Shown piece after piece: positions 22,082 to 37,000 of a stretch of 64,000 nucleotides of DNA. Position 1 is the first letter of the stretch; the number at the start of each line of letters is the position of its first letter. The notes below the pieces were generated by a model. It saw only the letters and a list, made by a program, of their open reading frames with translations. It did not search any database and was not told the DNA's origin. Source of the stretch: Heliopora coerulea (taxonomy: Eukaryota; Cnidaria; Anthozoa; Scleralcyonacea; Helioporidae); contig JASJOG010000003.1 in NCBI GenBank assembly GCA_030142905.1, forward strand, positions 1,578,001 to 1,642,000, written 5' to 3'. A program made the translations under genes and the position numbers.

Positions 22082-25000
22082 GTATGTATGCTATTAGGGC
22101 GATCAGTTGGAAACATAACATTGAACTATAAATTTTGAATCTAATCTAAAATCTTAAAACTTTAAAAAGACTAAAAGACTAAATTTTCGGGCGCTAACTG
22201 CGACCTTCATCAGAGTTATTTACAATTTCGGCAAGTCAGGTCGGGCTATTCAGCTGGTGTCTATGAGCGAGCCTACTCACTCAACAAAGAGACAATTTTA
22301 GTTGGAGGTTTCAATATTGATTTTAAAAGAACACGAGTTTTTGATAAACATCGCCTCGCTAAAGAACTTCGGTTTATGAACTTTAAACAACGTGTAAATG
22401 CGATCACTCGTCCGGTGAGTGGTTCATGTTTGGACCACATCTGGAGTACTCAGCCACAACATATCAAAAGTATCTCGTGTTATGATGTTGGTCTGGCTGA
22501 TCATTTACCCGTCTTTGCCGTCCATAAATTTGTAGAAGGAAATAAAAATTTTTGGTCATCAAATGGAACCAAGTTCATCAGATACCGGAACATGAAAACG
22601 TTTAATGATGCTGAGTTTATAACAACACTGAAACATGCCCCGTGGGACATAGTTTTTGTATTCGATGAAGTGGATGATATGCTTCAGTGCTGGGAATCAA
22701 TTTTTAATAGCTGCCTTGATCTTCATTGTCCATGGAGAGAAAAACGGGAAGCACGAACAGTTCAAAATCCATGGATTACTAATTCAGTTATGAAATCACA
22801 CTATATGAGAGACAAGCTGTTAGTAAGTTGAGAGGTGCCAAACGTGACTTCTACCATACTTCATTCGAAGAAAATAAGAATAACTCCAAGGGAATTTGGA
22901 AATTTATAAAATCGTTAACTTGCTCTGACAAAGTCCAGAACAATATAAACTAAAGATTGGTGATTCGATTATTGAAGATAAAGGACAAATTGCGGATAAG
23001 TTCAACACAAACTTTTTTACGATAGCTGACAAGTTGAGATCTACCTTACAGCAATTAAGCTTTGATCGTTCGAAATTAGTTGACTTTGTTTTGTCAAAGA
23101 AAAATCAAAAGGTCTCTTATTGTATTCCTAGCATAACGAGTGATCAAGTTCTTAATATTCTTAACAAGATCAGCCTTCGTAAAGCAGCTGGTGTTGATGG
23201 AATTAATGCTCGTGTACTGTGTGTAGCAGCACCTGTCATTGCCCCAACAATTGCGAAGTTGATTAATTGTTCCTTTGCAACCGGCATCTATCCTCAGCGT
23301 TGGAAGTCGGTGAAAGTTATACCACTTTATAAGAGCTGTAATGTAGATGGTCTTTTCAATTACCGGCCTATATCTGTTTTACGGATTTTATCAAAACTAA
23401 TTGAGAGGCATATACATGATACTTTGTATATATACCTTTGTGCCAACGACCTGATTTAGCCCAGACAGTCTGGATTTCGCCAAAAACATAGTACGGAGAC
23501 TGCTTTAATAAAAATAATTGACGAATTGCTTTTCAACCTAGATAAAAAGCAGGTTAGTGGGATGGTCCTGGTCGACTATTGCAACGCTTTTGATATGGTT
23601 GATCATGAACTTCTATGGGAGAAACTGAAGATCTATGGCGTAGAGAATAACGCTATTAATTGGTTTAAATCTTATCTAGTAAATAGACATCAGTTCGTTT
23701 CTATATCTGGCGTTGATATTGGCGTTGATGAAGCATGGTGTACCAGAAGGTTCAATCTTTGGGCCACTGCTTTTTATTGTGTTTATCAATGATTCAGCTT
23801 TACATGTTAGCTGCTTGATTGATCTATATGCTGATGACACTACCGTAACTGCTTCGGTGGAATACAATTCCAGACCATATTTACAAGTGTCTTTAAACAA
23901 ATCAGTTAACGAAATCGCTCAATGGGCAACTTCTAACAAACTCCCTCTAAATGCAAATAAAACCAAATTCTTTCTGGTTACTGGGAAACGCCTGGTGAGC
24001 GGCCAGAACAATCCTTTTTGCTGATCGTCTAACACCATCAGTTCACCTTTTCAACGAGTTACGTTGGTTATCCTCCTACGAAGAGACCAAGATAAGGAGG
24101 TGTGTTCTTGTGTTTAATGGTTTGCTTGGTACGTTGCCTCCTTATTTGAAGGACTTAATTACAGTGAATAACGAAGTACATTCACGAAACACTAGATATT
24201 CCTCCTTAAATTTATTATGCCCTCGTTACAAAAGAGAAACTGAAGGCAGCAGAACTTTTGCAGTGAGCAGTTGCAGGTTATGAAACAGTCTACCTTTGAC
24301 ATTAAGAAAATCGGAGACGGTTGAATTGTTTAAACATAAAATTTGGGGACACTTTTTTAATGAACAGTTAAATTTAAATAGTTTTAGTATAAAGTAATTG
24401 TTTTCATGTGGTATTCTATTTAATTTCTGTGTTGTTTTCAATTTTCCTCTTTTCTTGTAATTTTATCTTTGTATTTTGAGGGTCACAAGTTTATTAGCTT
24501 TGGCTATTATGTGTTGCCCTCTTTAAATAAAGACTTAAACTAAACTAAACTGTACAGTGTATTTCAGTAGTTACAAATACCACTCTTATCCTCCCCTTAT
24601 TTTTTAGGTTCTTCCTAATCTCCCGTTGTTAGAAGTTATAAACTTTGGCGACTGTTTGGTGAAATCAAAGGGTGCTATCGCCATTGGGAAAGCTTTGAAA
24701 GATAATCATAATAACTTAAAGGTATTGAATATTTGTATTGCTAACACAGTAACAATCACAAACTTGATTTTTCCCTGTCTTCGTCTTTCTGAGCGTGACA
24801 AAGCAGCAGTCTACCACTAAATTAGCGACTAACCAGGTGCCATAGAGTCACAGAGAATAAACACTTATTAACATTTTCAGGTCACGTTGCCCTATGCATA
24901 TGGTACTGAAAAGTGTAAAAAAGGTCTTCCTGTTCATTGACTAAAAGTTTTCCGACCCCAAAATAGTCTTCAAAAAAACTCGAATTAAAATGTGCTTCTT

Positions 25001-28000
25001 GTATGGCATACCTAAATATCAAGCAAAATTGTCTGTTTGATTCACCTTTTGGTTTGCAAACTCTGTCATGACAATAAGAGCATACCTAAAACATTTCACC
25101 ATTTAAATTCCTCAAGTTGACAAGATTCTTTCTTCAGAATCTTATTAATAAGTCGTGTTTTCTCCAATTAGCTACACGTATTTGATCACGTGCAAGGGTT
25201 TTTTATACCGGATAAAACATGCTGAAACGAATGCTTTATCTAAAGAATACTAACAAACATGAAATTTTATATACAATTGTAATTCTAAATGGTATCAAGC
25301 TTTGCTATTTTAATAGCTTTTCGTCTGCACTTTTGAATCAACCGCATCTTTAAAATCTCAAATAAATTAACCAATTTAAAGACTAGTTAAAAGTCGTTGG
25401 ACAGTTTTGAACCTTGTCGTGCTGAATTATACTAGTTACATTGGCCGATGAACTCTAACGACCAACCAGGTTAAGATCAGAACCATCTAAAAGAGGGAGA
25501 CGAGTTTTTTTGTGAGGTTCTTCATGCAAAACTAGGAATTTTACAAGGTGCAATAAAATGAGATGTTTCCGTGCGACGTTTCAAGAAGAAGAAAACGGCT
25601 TTTATCTCATAAATATGCAATGCATTTTCTTGACCGTATTGCTTCATGGTGAAATGACTTTTGAAACTTTTTGGGCTCATTTCACAGTAGTTTTACACAA
25701 GCATTGCTTGCTCCAAACTTGTCTTTGGTGAAGCGTTCGTCTAGAAACCAGAGATACTGAGTTGATATCAAAGATAGTCGGTTGTATCCACCTGTTAATC
25801 ATGATTCATTTTACGAGGAGTAAGATTCAGAGAGTGGTGGTTCAAAATCTTGAAAGCTTATCCGGTGGTAAATTCCTGGCGGGTTAACAGCGCAATACAT
25901 CTTTTTAAACAGCCGAGGTTAAATTATACGCACCATATAACGTGTTGTCCACGGGAGACGGGCATTGGGAAATTAAAATTGAAGTAAGGGCGCATATAAT
26001 ATGGATGATGTCGTTTACTTGGTCCGACATACCCACTGGGCAAGCAGCCCTAGTTCCTTATTCTTTACGCACGTTTACCAGTCGGCAATATTTTGGCAAG
26101 GGATCATTTAGTAGGAAAATTACCTCAGTAATGATAGGGGAAAAAATAATTTGCAGTTGATTGAATTTTATAAAAAAACATTTTTTTAAATTAATATACA
26201 AGAATTTTAATTATAAAAGGAACTAATAATATGTAAACTGAATATATTACTCGCTTTTTTGTTTGTTTGTTTGATTATCTATAGCGCTTTCCAGAATCGT
26301 TTACAGTGGGCATTAATTTTCTTAAGAATATCCTTTCGTGCAAACTCTTTTCAACCTGAATACGTTTTAGGAGCTCTTTCTTGCATTCGGTGATGTCAAT
26401 AAGGAAGCTGCAATGTGTGTCGTTGAATCAATGGAAAACAAAGAACAGCTTGTGAAACTAGATTTAAATGGTAAGTGTGGCATCTTTTTTTATACTACTG
26501 CCCGACTTTAGCGGTAGTCCACTAGTCCAGGACTAGTAAAAATTGAGTTTGGCCTACTAAAATTTGAGAACTACTAGTCACTGGGCAAGTCCTATTAGAA
26601 GAGGTTTTGGAAAAATAAGTAAAGAAATAACCATTAAGATTCCATTGATCAATAGTTGACATGTATATTTACTCAATCAATAAACTGTTATCCTACCAAT
26701 CATGATAGTTTTTTTGTTTGGTTAATCTTGTATTTTATTTTATTTTCCAGCTATCAGTCAATATATAGTTTTACTTTAAACTCCTCACTGAATATTATCT
26801 TTTTCCGTAATCGCTCATGAACAATCAACAGGCTAAAGACAAGCTACATATGATTGTTTAAATCTCACCAATAAATCAAACATATAGATGCAAAAAACTA
26901 TAACAACATTGTTACGTTGTATGTTTGCTTAAAAACAAAATTAATTTAACAGAATATAAAAATTAATAAAAATCATCAGTTGCTATTATACTGATATAAT
27001 TCAGGGCTTGGCTGCCAGGTGGTACCTTTTGACTAGTAAATTTTAAAGGTCATTAGCCCAGGGACTAGTCAGTGAAAAAGCTAAGGTCGAGCACTGGATA
27101 CACCAGTGAACATCGGACATTTTGTATTTAGCCCAAATTTGATATATGTTTTGTTTACATTCTTACTTTTAGTGGATGTACTAATACTCCGTAACTGTTT
27201 GCTGTTGAAAGAAATGATGGGATTTGGGAAATCTAATCTGGGAAATTAGGATTGGTTTACAAATCGCAATTTACGAAATATGATCTGTTAAATAGTATAA
27301 ATGCAATATCTGCGATGTCGAGTTCCATTCGGGAGCCAATTGTATAGGAAGTCGATTAACTTTCGATAGTATTAATAGCTTTACTTTCTCGTTAACTGCG
27401 ACTAGTGAGCAGGGTGACTAAATAATCTTTCACAAACCGTTTTCAGATATAGTGATCTTGAAGAAGAAATTAATAATGGAATCTTGGTCATTTTCTAACA
27501 TTAATGTCCTTATTTCTTACTGGAAACCTTTATAAAATGGTTTCACCATTTCAGATTACAACTTTAAGGTTGTATTTATAAGGAAGCGAGCCAGCCCTCC
27601 TAGAAGAGCTGGCCCTTTTTGCCGAGATCTTACCTCCCTGTGAAATCTCTTATAAATTTTTTTTTCGTTTACATGAGAGGAGGACCAGCACTCCTAAACG
27701 AGATCTCGCCTGGAAGGGCTGGAAATTTTCCATGTAAACACACTCAGAAGAGTTGGCCCACCTATAACGCATGCGCGCTATTTCCAACCCTGCTAGAAGG
27801 GCCAGAAAATTCTCAAGTAAAGGTGAGGTGAAATCCAGCCATACAAAGTCCCCCTAAGTCATGATTAAGGTGATGAATTCATGGTTACGAATTTTGCACA
27901 ACAGGACATTGTGGACACCCGACGTTAACTAATTTGAACCTTTTGTGGGAAAGTATCTCATCGATGTATTTTGGAAGTTCACATTTAATTTCCATCGAAT

Positions 28001-31000
28001 GGCAAATTCTTGATTCCATGAAAGGACGGGATTGAAAGAGCAGTGCGAAAGGTCTCGATCAAACTAAACAGTTAAAATAATCCGAGAACTGTCATTTTGG
28101 AACTTTTGACATTAAAGAAACCTCAAGAAGACACAGTATTGGGATAATATTTCGACTCTGTTTAAATTAATTGAGCCTGAAATGGAGTTGAGTTATTACA
28201 ACGATTACTGTGTCAATTCTTGCGAGTTCTTGAATATCAAGTTCCAAAATGATAATTTAAGAATTAAATTTTGTGCTGGTTATGGTTTTTGGATTTAAGA
28301 AATGGATTACCTTGTTTGGATATTGATCCAAACACCCGGAATGTTGCGAGACTTGAGAAAAGTGTAAAAAAACACGAGTCGCTAGGCGAGTGTTTTTAGC
28401 TTTTCGAAAGTCGAGAATGAACGTGAGTGAAATGAACGTACATCTTCGTTACGTACTAACCCCAGTTGATCCTACTTAATTTTAATCAACTACTGTATTT
28501 TAATATGAATTGTTTGACTAGTGTACTTCAAAATGTTCAGGTTAAAACTTGTTTGGGTTAGTCTTGAGCTTGATTTTTTATTTCACCAGTCAAGGGTCGA
28601 GTCCATCACATTCTGAACTTTCGTACCCAAGCCAACAGAGAAGCATTGTTCCATGATATTTTATGTGGTATTTTTGTTCTAGGGAATTGCTTTGGTGATG
28701 ACGGTATTGAAGATATCCGATCCAAATTGGCAGCCCTAAATCGTGGGGACGCTCTCGGGTCGCTAAGTGAAGATGAAGGGGAGAACGATGACGAAGATGA
28801 TGATGAAGATGATGATGAAGATGATGAAGAAGATGATGAAGAAGATAAAGACGAAGAGGACGAAGAACAAGTAGAAAAAAAGGAGGAGGAGGTGGAAGAA
28901 AAAGAAGTGGTTGGCGATGATGAGGAGGAGGAGGAGAAAGAGAGGAAAGAGGAAGAAGAGGTGGGTGAAAAACTGAAGGGAGTGGAAAAACGTAACAGTA
29001 ATACTTATGGGAAAGAGAATGAACACAAATCAGAGAATATACAGCCCGTAACCAATGTTTGTGTGAAACCAAATACACAACCGGACCATGAACAGGACAT
29101 AAAAAGTTATTCTAATGGGGTAACCTGCTCTTTAGTGTGACGTTTTGTTTAATATTATTTGCAAAGGAGTTGTTGGAAGCGTATATTTTCCAACAAACTC
29201 ATATGGGATATAGCAATTAAACCATTTTATTTTTTCATAGTTATTTTATCTCTCATTTCTCTTCATCTTAAATACTCGAGGTGTTCTTATAGATACGATG
29301 TGCAGTATTATGTCTTCCAGATTGATCAAAGTCGTTGATAAACGATATGAACTATCCATTTCTTGGAAGGAAAAACTGTACATTTTTAAACAAACTTTGT
29401 CGTATTTTAGCGTATTTTGTATAGAAACAGTAACATGGTAAAACTGTAGAAAAGCAGTTAGTTAAGATTTAAACGTTGTTTGTCATGAAACGTACAAATA
29501 AATTTTGGTGTTAAGTCCCAGAACACCTCCACCTATTTCAATTGAACAGTTCGCTCTACATAGTAATGAGAATCTCGTAAGGTGAAAAAAACTGTCAACG
29601 AAGTGTTTTGAATGTAAGTTTAATGCAAAACACTGTGATACAGGAAGTGCAATGCTTAGACGTTATGCGTGCAAACAATCTGAAACAAACTATCGTTTTT
29701 CTTTGATTAAAAATACTAAACTAACCGTGCTGTAGTGACAGAAAGAAAACGGTTTCTCTTGATTGATTTAGGTATCAAGGTGATAATGAAGTGACTTCTA
29801 TACAATTGTCCCTTTTTATTAGTAGACAATAATGCAATTTACCTCGTGGATGGAGGATACTTTTTGAAAATATAAATGCCTATATCTCTACAACCTTTGT
29901 TGCAGACCAGTCTGTTGCAGCAAACTGGAAAAATGTCGATGAATCGCTACGCATACTACCTGTTAGGCATTGAAAATTACATGTGTTTGACATTAGCGAC
30001 GAGGATCTCGCGTAATTCATATAAGCGTTAAGAGAACCTTTCCGTTGGACGTGCAAGAGATTGTTCCCTCGTCAAGATGACCTCGGTGGATGGAAATTTG
30101 CAGCCACCGGGAACGCGACACGTAGCTGCCATTTCGATAAAATCTTCCACTCAAGCAGTACATCTCTTGAGTTTTATGTAGCAGTAGAAAATTCACTTTT
30201 CGCGATATGCCAAGAAATGTCCATAAACAATTGGTCCATGCTTACTGGATTAATATTTTTATCGAGAGCTCACGTGACCGAATTCGATACCAAGGATTAT
30301 TGTCAAGCATGCTACGTGACACCGACCCTACAAAAAGTATTACAATTCTTAATTTGTTAATACTAGTAAGATTGTTAGTTTCAGATACTCCTTTCGGTCT
30401 TCGCCTTTTCACCTTTTTAAGTTTTTTAACTGTTTCTTTGCCACTTTAATCGTGTCACTTTTTCTTTAGTTCAGTTTAGTATAATTAACTTCATTTCTTC
30501 CCTTTGCTTAGCTTAGTTTTGTCTAACCTTTTTTCTCATCGCAGGAGTTTCACTTTACCCTTCTTTACTGAACTTGATTTTGCTTTCACATGGCCTAACT
30601 TCACTTTCACTTTGTTTACCTAAGTTGACTCCACTTAAAATTTGTTGACAAAACTGGATTGAACTTTGCCTCTCTTTTCCTAACTTGAACTCTGTTTACT
30701 TTTCTTTTCATGACTTCACTAAGGTTGACTTTGTTTAGATAATTGCAGCATGGTTTGGGGGCTCTTTTTCGAAAGAAAAGCATTAAGGCTCCTGGTGCCC
30801 GCAATTATCCGCTTTTACCAGAGAATGAAAAAAGTACATCAGTTGAGGATGTAGCTCTAAAATTAGATCAGTTCGAGGTGCTTTGATACTCTTCATTATG
30901 ATAACTATAAATTTTCTTGAACACTAATTTTAGTGATAAATGATCATAAATACTTCCTCGACTCCAAACATGCGTTTTCTGAGTTCATAATGCGATTTTT

Positions 31001-34000
31001 TGATTTAACAGACAAGATATTATGTGTAAATTCGTTTCTGTCGGGTGCGGTCTTGCATTGTTTTTACTCAGGCGGACGCCAGATTTTTTTTATCCACGAT
31101 ATCAAGATTTGTGCACAGGAAATAGTTGGCTCTCGAGAGTAAACTCTTCTCTGTTGGGAGAGGTCTTGTATTTTATTCAGACCAACGCCAGATTGTTTCT
31201 CTCAGCATATAGAGATCTATGTAGAGAAAATAGTTAGGCCGACGTTAGTACACTCCTTTATGTCGGAAGAAGTCTTGTATTTTGCTCAGGCTAACTCCAG
31301 GTTGTTTTATCCACAATATGAAGATTTGTGTACAAGAAATAGTTAAGCTCACGTGAGTAAACTTCTTTCTCTCGAGATAGGCGTTGTATTGATTTACTCA
31401 GGCTGACGCCAGGTTGTTTACTCTTGCTAACGTCGGGCGATTTTACTCACCGAAGGAATAGTTCAGGACAGGAAAATGTTAAATTTGGTACAGTGAATTT
31501 AGTTTTTTAAAAGGAAATTTCTATTTCAGAATTTCGTTTCTTGAAGTCATAACGAAGTACGAGATTTCTTAAAATTAAAAAGAAATTTCCTGTAAATATT
31601 AGATTGTCTTGGGCTCAGGTACATCTTGGTATAGCGTTTAGAAATTTACTGTTTGTTAAAAATTTGCCCTCGTGCCAAACTTTGTTTTTGAACAGTAGTT
31701 TTTACGTTTGGTTATAAGCACATTTTCATTTGAAAGATCTGAAAGTTTCTAAGCAGTACTAAACACTGTAAAACAGCGATTGGTGATACCACTCATGTAA
31801 GAGTGATGTTATGTATCTTTGGTTTAGTTGCCCTCTTATTAATGCGTGTCATGAATTATTTAAATACTAGACGATGCATTTCATGAAGGCAAGTAATTGC
31901 TTAGTTCCTGATAACTTTTTTATGTTGGATAAGATCCATTAACGAACCAAATTATGAACCCAATTACAACTAACCCAATAACCCAATTCTGCAGTTCCAA
32001 GCAATGAGTTAATGTATGTCTTATTTATCAGTTCTTCATATTTCCAGGATATCGGACTACGAAATGCTGAGGAGTTTCTTATCAGTCCTTCTCTTGAAAA
32101 GTTTAATACTATACCAAAACCTCAACGGATTAGTCTCATTAAAGAAGCTATTAAGGTTAGAAATTTATTGTTAAAAATAGTCTATATCTGCGAAGCAGGT
32201 CAAGGAAAGTATGAAAGCTTCTGGTACAACAGTTAACGTCCCCGCAGATTTGTTATTTTCAAATCATAGTAATTGTTTATCGTGTTGTATAAGGCGAGAA
32301 CAATTGCTTAAGTGCTTCATGACACAGTGCACGGTATGTATTCTTCACCGTCATTTGGTCTTGTTCTCCATAGTCTAGGTATTCTTGAACTGCTTTATCA
32401 TTCTGAAGATGAAGAATCAACCAAATTTTTAAGAATAAAATGTCTCATCTATTGTCTTCCCAGCAAAATATTCGATTACAGCAGATACTTTCGCTTTCAA
32501 ATTCGTTATATCCGGAGTCATTGTTTCATAATCAATGAATAGTCGCGCAAAGACCTGGAATGGACAAAATGACGCACATCGATCATGTTTATACTTTGTG
32601 TTTATATTTATATACCATGTTTGATCTATCCGCTGGTCGGAATTAAAATTTGACATTTTTGCAGAATGTGTGCCTCACCCAGTGTTTTTCATATACCGAA
32701 ACCTGATACCAAATTAAACTTTTGTTGTAAAGACGTAGCTGTACAAACACAGGAAAGTGAGGAAATCAAATAAGCATGAAGTACACCTTTTGCTGTTCAT
32801 TACCAGAAAATATACTATCATTAACGCAAAAATACATTCATTTTATTTGATCGACATTCACTAGCGTAGACACGCACCATTTGCATAAAAGGGCATTCTA
32901 TAACGCCAACAGACGACCATTAACACCATTCTACTGTACATTAAGGATACTAACATTTCAATTAGGCGAGATATTTCTCTTGCGTAATTGAAATTTTATT
33001 ATTCCTAATGTATAGTAGAATGGTGTTAATGGTCGTCTGTTGGCGCCATAGAATGCCCTTTCATGCAAATGGTTGCGTATCTACGCTAGTGAATGTCGAT
33101 TGAATAAGATGAATGTATTTTTGCGCTAATGAGTTTGAGGTGGGCGTTAATAATAGTGTATTTTCTGGTAATGAACAGCAAAAGGTGTCATAAGTTTGAA
33201 AGTAGCTTCTCGATTTATTACCTTCACTTTTTCATAATTGCCCATAGTTATGCTGCACAAACCTCATTTCAAAATCATTTGTTTATTTACTATTTGAAAA
33301 GGGAGCAGGAGTGCTTTCTCGAATATAAATAAGCGACAGCCGGATGTTTGAGATCCGACGAAGTATTGCGTTGTTTTTGAATGGCTTCAGAAATTATAAC
33401 CTCTTTATACGGTAATTGACGAAGACAGTTAGAAAATTTGTTTTCTGAGCCACAAAAATTTGACGAGAAAACCAGTCGCGTCTTCGTCAAATTTAAAGAC
33501 ACGACACGACAATGAAGTCCCTTTGGGAATTCCTCGTAAATATTCATTAGTTTTCGAAACAGAGTTCACAGTACCTATCATTCTTATTTCAGGCCCATAT
33601 TACTGACGTAAATACTATGTGCAGATCATTTGTTCAGGTAATCGTTTTTAAGTGGTCTTTCAGAAGGGCTAGTCGAAAGTAACTGGGTTTTCCAGACTAC
33701 CTTTTCCTTGGTTTACATGTATAAGCTAGTAAAGCGATAACTGTGGCTTTGTTGACTTCCACCTCAGTTTGTAAAGCAAAGTTTCGTTGGCCCTATGTGC
33801 ACGGTACCATTATCCCACACGATTGTTCATTCTGATGTATGTGATTTAGTGAATAGAGCTTATAGGACGTACAGAGGTGTAGCAAGAGAGGGAGATGTGT
33901 GGGGTGCCGCACCCACCCAATGTCTTTTTTGTCAGAAATTGTCAGCACAGTAGAAGTCCTGTCGGCAAAGTTTTTAGCCTAGTTTCCACTTCGTCGTTAC

Positions 34001-37000
34001 GGTCTTTTGAGTTGTGGAAGTATTTCGCAACGACCCAAGAAACTCTAGAGACAATGTGGTTTCCTCTGGGTTGTTGAGGTCTTTCGAGCTTAATTACAAC
34101 TTTGGCGTTATTTCCGAATTTATGTATGCTCAATATGCCAGCCGTCATCTAGATACTCACTACTGCTGCAAGGGAAAGCTTTTTTTTTTTTCTCATCCTG
34201 TTGCTGAGAGAACCGCTCACAGAAAACGAAAAGAAAGCATCGATTTTGAATAAGAAGAATATTTCGATTCAGAAAGCAGCATGGTGCCTACTATACTCTT
34301 GTGCAAGAGCTTTGCCTTCACGACAGAGAGAAGCTTTTTCGGTGAGATAGCTGCAGCTTTTTAGTAGAAAAAAAGCCACGTAGCCCACTGATTTCTATAT
34401 CAATTTAGAAAACTTTTATGTTCATCAGTAAAGAATTGTTATTTTTTATTTAATTGCTGTCTTTACATAAATATTGTTACCACATTCTCAATTAGCCCGA
34501 ATGGCATAGTGGGCTAGAATTCAATCTTTGGGTCGCTTCGGCCATTTATCGCGGATTCCACTTGAAACGAGCACTCGTTGGTGGGTCGTTTGGGTTGCTG
34601 AAACAAAAATGATTCTATCTCAACGACCCAGTACGTTGTTGTCGTACGGTCGTTCGAACAAAAATGTTTAGTGTTTCCACTTGGTCTTTTGGTTCTTTTA
34701 AGTTTTTCTCAAAGGCCGTAACGACGATAACGACCTAGTGGAAACTAGGTTTTACTTTTCGAGAATAACCTAGGAAACCATTAAACAATTCATTCTTGGG
34801 AAGTTTTTGAACGCTGAATTGTGATACAAATTCCAAAGAATGATTTTTGAGCTTTCTGACGCACATTAAGTTACCAACTACTGATGACTTTGACAGGTTT
34901 TCTTTTATCGTACCTGGATATGATTTAATATGGAGCGACGTCTTGTCAGTTTGCCATTTGTGTGAGTGCTAGTGATTCTCGTTTGCGTGTTGTGTGTGCT
35001 TTTTAGAAAAATAGACTGCAGACCACGCCCACTTCGTCGGCAAAATCTAATCATGCATCCCTCCAACTATTGAGGCTTCGCTACGCTCCCCTAAGGACGT
35101 AGTGCAACATTCGCGAGTGAATAGGAAGGAGGAATTGTGCAATGAAGAGTTGATTTCATACGCCAGTGGTATTGTGAAGGTGGGGTCTTTGACATTGGGT
35201 TCCAGCAGCTGTTCTTGCTTTAGCGATTCTATTCAGTTTTTCCTTCTCAAAGAATGAGACTTGAGTAGGGGTTGTTGCCATTCTTTTGAGGGATGACTCA
35301 GGATAGTTCCGCAGTGCATTGTATACTGCAATGGATTCGCTTGAAGCTCCTTATTTATCTCTACCTTTCCCCATATTTTAAAAAGCTAACTATTAGAGTT
35401 ACTTTATGGGTTAGTTTTGCCGTATTAATTAGAAGATAATATGTCGTTACAGGTGTCATCAGTTTTAAAGAATAATGCAGAGACTCTCGCAGCCTGTACA
35501 GGTAAAAAAAAAATGCTGTAAATAACCCGACTGTAGTTGTCATTGGGTTTATTATGTATTGTTTAAAAAACGAGCAGGATAGCTTTTATCGGATTTAACA
35601 CGAGGTGATAACCGAGTGTTTTAGATCCGATATAGTATGTACTACGAGTCTTTTGAACGGCTTCAAAAACGAATCCATGAACTACAGGACCATTTCTAAT
35701 GTTTTGAATAGTGCACACGCCTGAAAACACTCGTGGGGTGCTCATCCACACACATCATTAAGCTCGTGGGGTGCTCTTCACCAGAATCCAAAAATGGCTG
35801 TCCGCAAACTTTAAGATTTCAAAATTTCTCTCTAGCCCCTCCCGGATGACTAAATCACCAAGGCATTCAAGTCACAACAAGACTGTTCGTTCCTCGTGAT
35901 GCTCGCCATTCACCCTTGATCTGGTAGTAATTCTCCTTTTGATGTTTGTTTTATGAGTCGACATGCTGGGAAGTTTGTCACCTGTAACGATGATGCAATC
36001 TGTAGACGATCAATCCCGAGATTGACCAAAGCAATTAGAAGTATGCAATGTGTGTTTTGCTCTGCCGCTGCAGGAACGTGAAAAAGCGGGAGTAGTGAAG
36101 GCATTTGTCTTTCCATTGCGGGGGTAAAATTCTTTGTCCCTTCAAAGTGTCACATTTTTCCATAGCTCTTTACAGGAAAATAGTTTTAGCCCCTTTTTAG
36201 AAGTTGTGGTTGCCCTCCCGTGCCACAGTAAGATGTTGTATGAAATGTGCTTTATTTCATCCACTTCAAGTCAGTACAGTCTTTATTCACTGACATTTCT
36301 ATCGTTAATGTTATTAATGACACTTTATCTTAAGTTTTCTGTGGCGGAATTTCCTGGGAATTGCTCCCAGGATGAATGTATGTTCAAGACCACCGGTACA
36401 AAATATTAGGGGAGGTTGTGAAGTTATTCATTTCTAAAATAATTCACTGAAGGAGAGTTCGAAAATTTAATTTCCGCTTTGACCTGGATGGTTGCTGTTG
36501 TGAAAGAATAACTCGAGAAGTTTACGATCAGTGCACGCGCACCGATCGTCTTCAAGTACCCATTCCCTGTTATAAATTATTGTAGGAAGGCACCTTAAAT
36601 GAAAACCCAGCGAACCTATGGGTAAGAATAAACTACAAAATTACTAAATCTTTTTTGTTTTTTGTTTTGTTTTTTTTGTTTTGTTTTTTTAATTTTTAGA
36701 TGCAATTCTCTTGGAAGCTTTTAAAATAACTGGAAAACCGGAAACCATTGTGAACTGTTTACTGATTCATATGGGTTTGCTCAAGGTCAGTTTCAATGAG
36801 ATCGAGTTATCTTGCATCGAGGGCCCAGTTGTATCAAACTGTTGATCACGTTTTAATCACCTCTTGGATGTTTCGTTGCACCATTTTGTTCCGCTGCTCT
36901 GTCAAATTCTCACGCACATCAGGATTTTCTTTCACTTTACCGTCATTACCCACTGGGTATGTGCGTGCTATGAAAATGAATGAGAATGGTCTTTCTCTTT

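Larger units (their letters stand above)
16094..24607 (+). other. RanGAP1 intron 7, transposon-filled
   Basis: 8.5 kb. In order it holds a hairpin, a Penelope-like element split by a SINE and a pogo-like element, TA repeats, a pogo-type MITE, Penelope termini, and a LINE. All lie between coding exons 7 and 8, which still join in phase. Confidence 0.8.

Noticed and set aside
28590..29078. Long - strand open frames rich in Pro/His or Leu/Phe opposite the acidic exon
   Set aside because: They are the reverse strand of the GATGAA/GAGGAA repeat in RanGAP1 exon 10; composition explains them.
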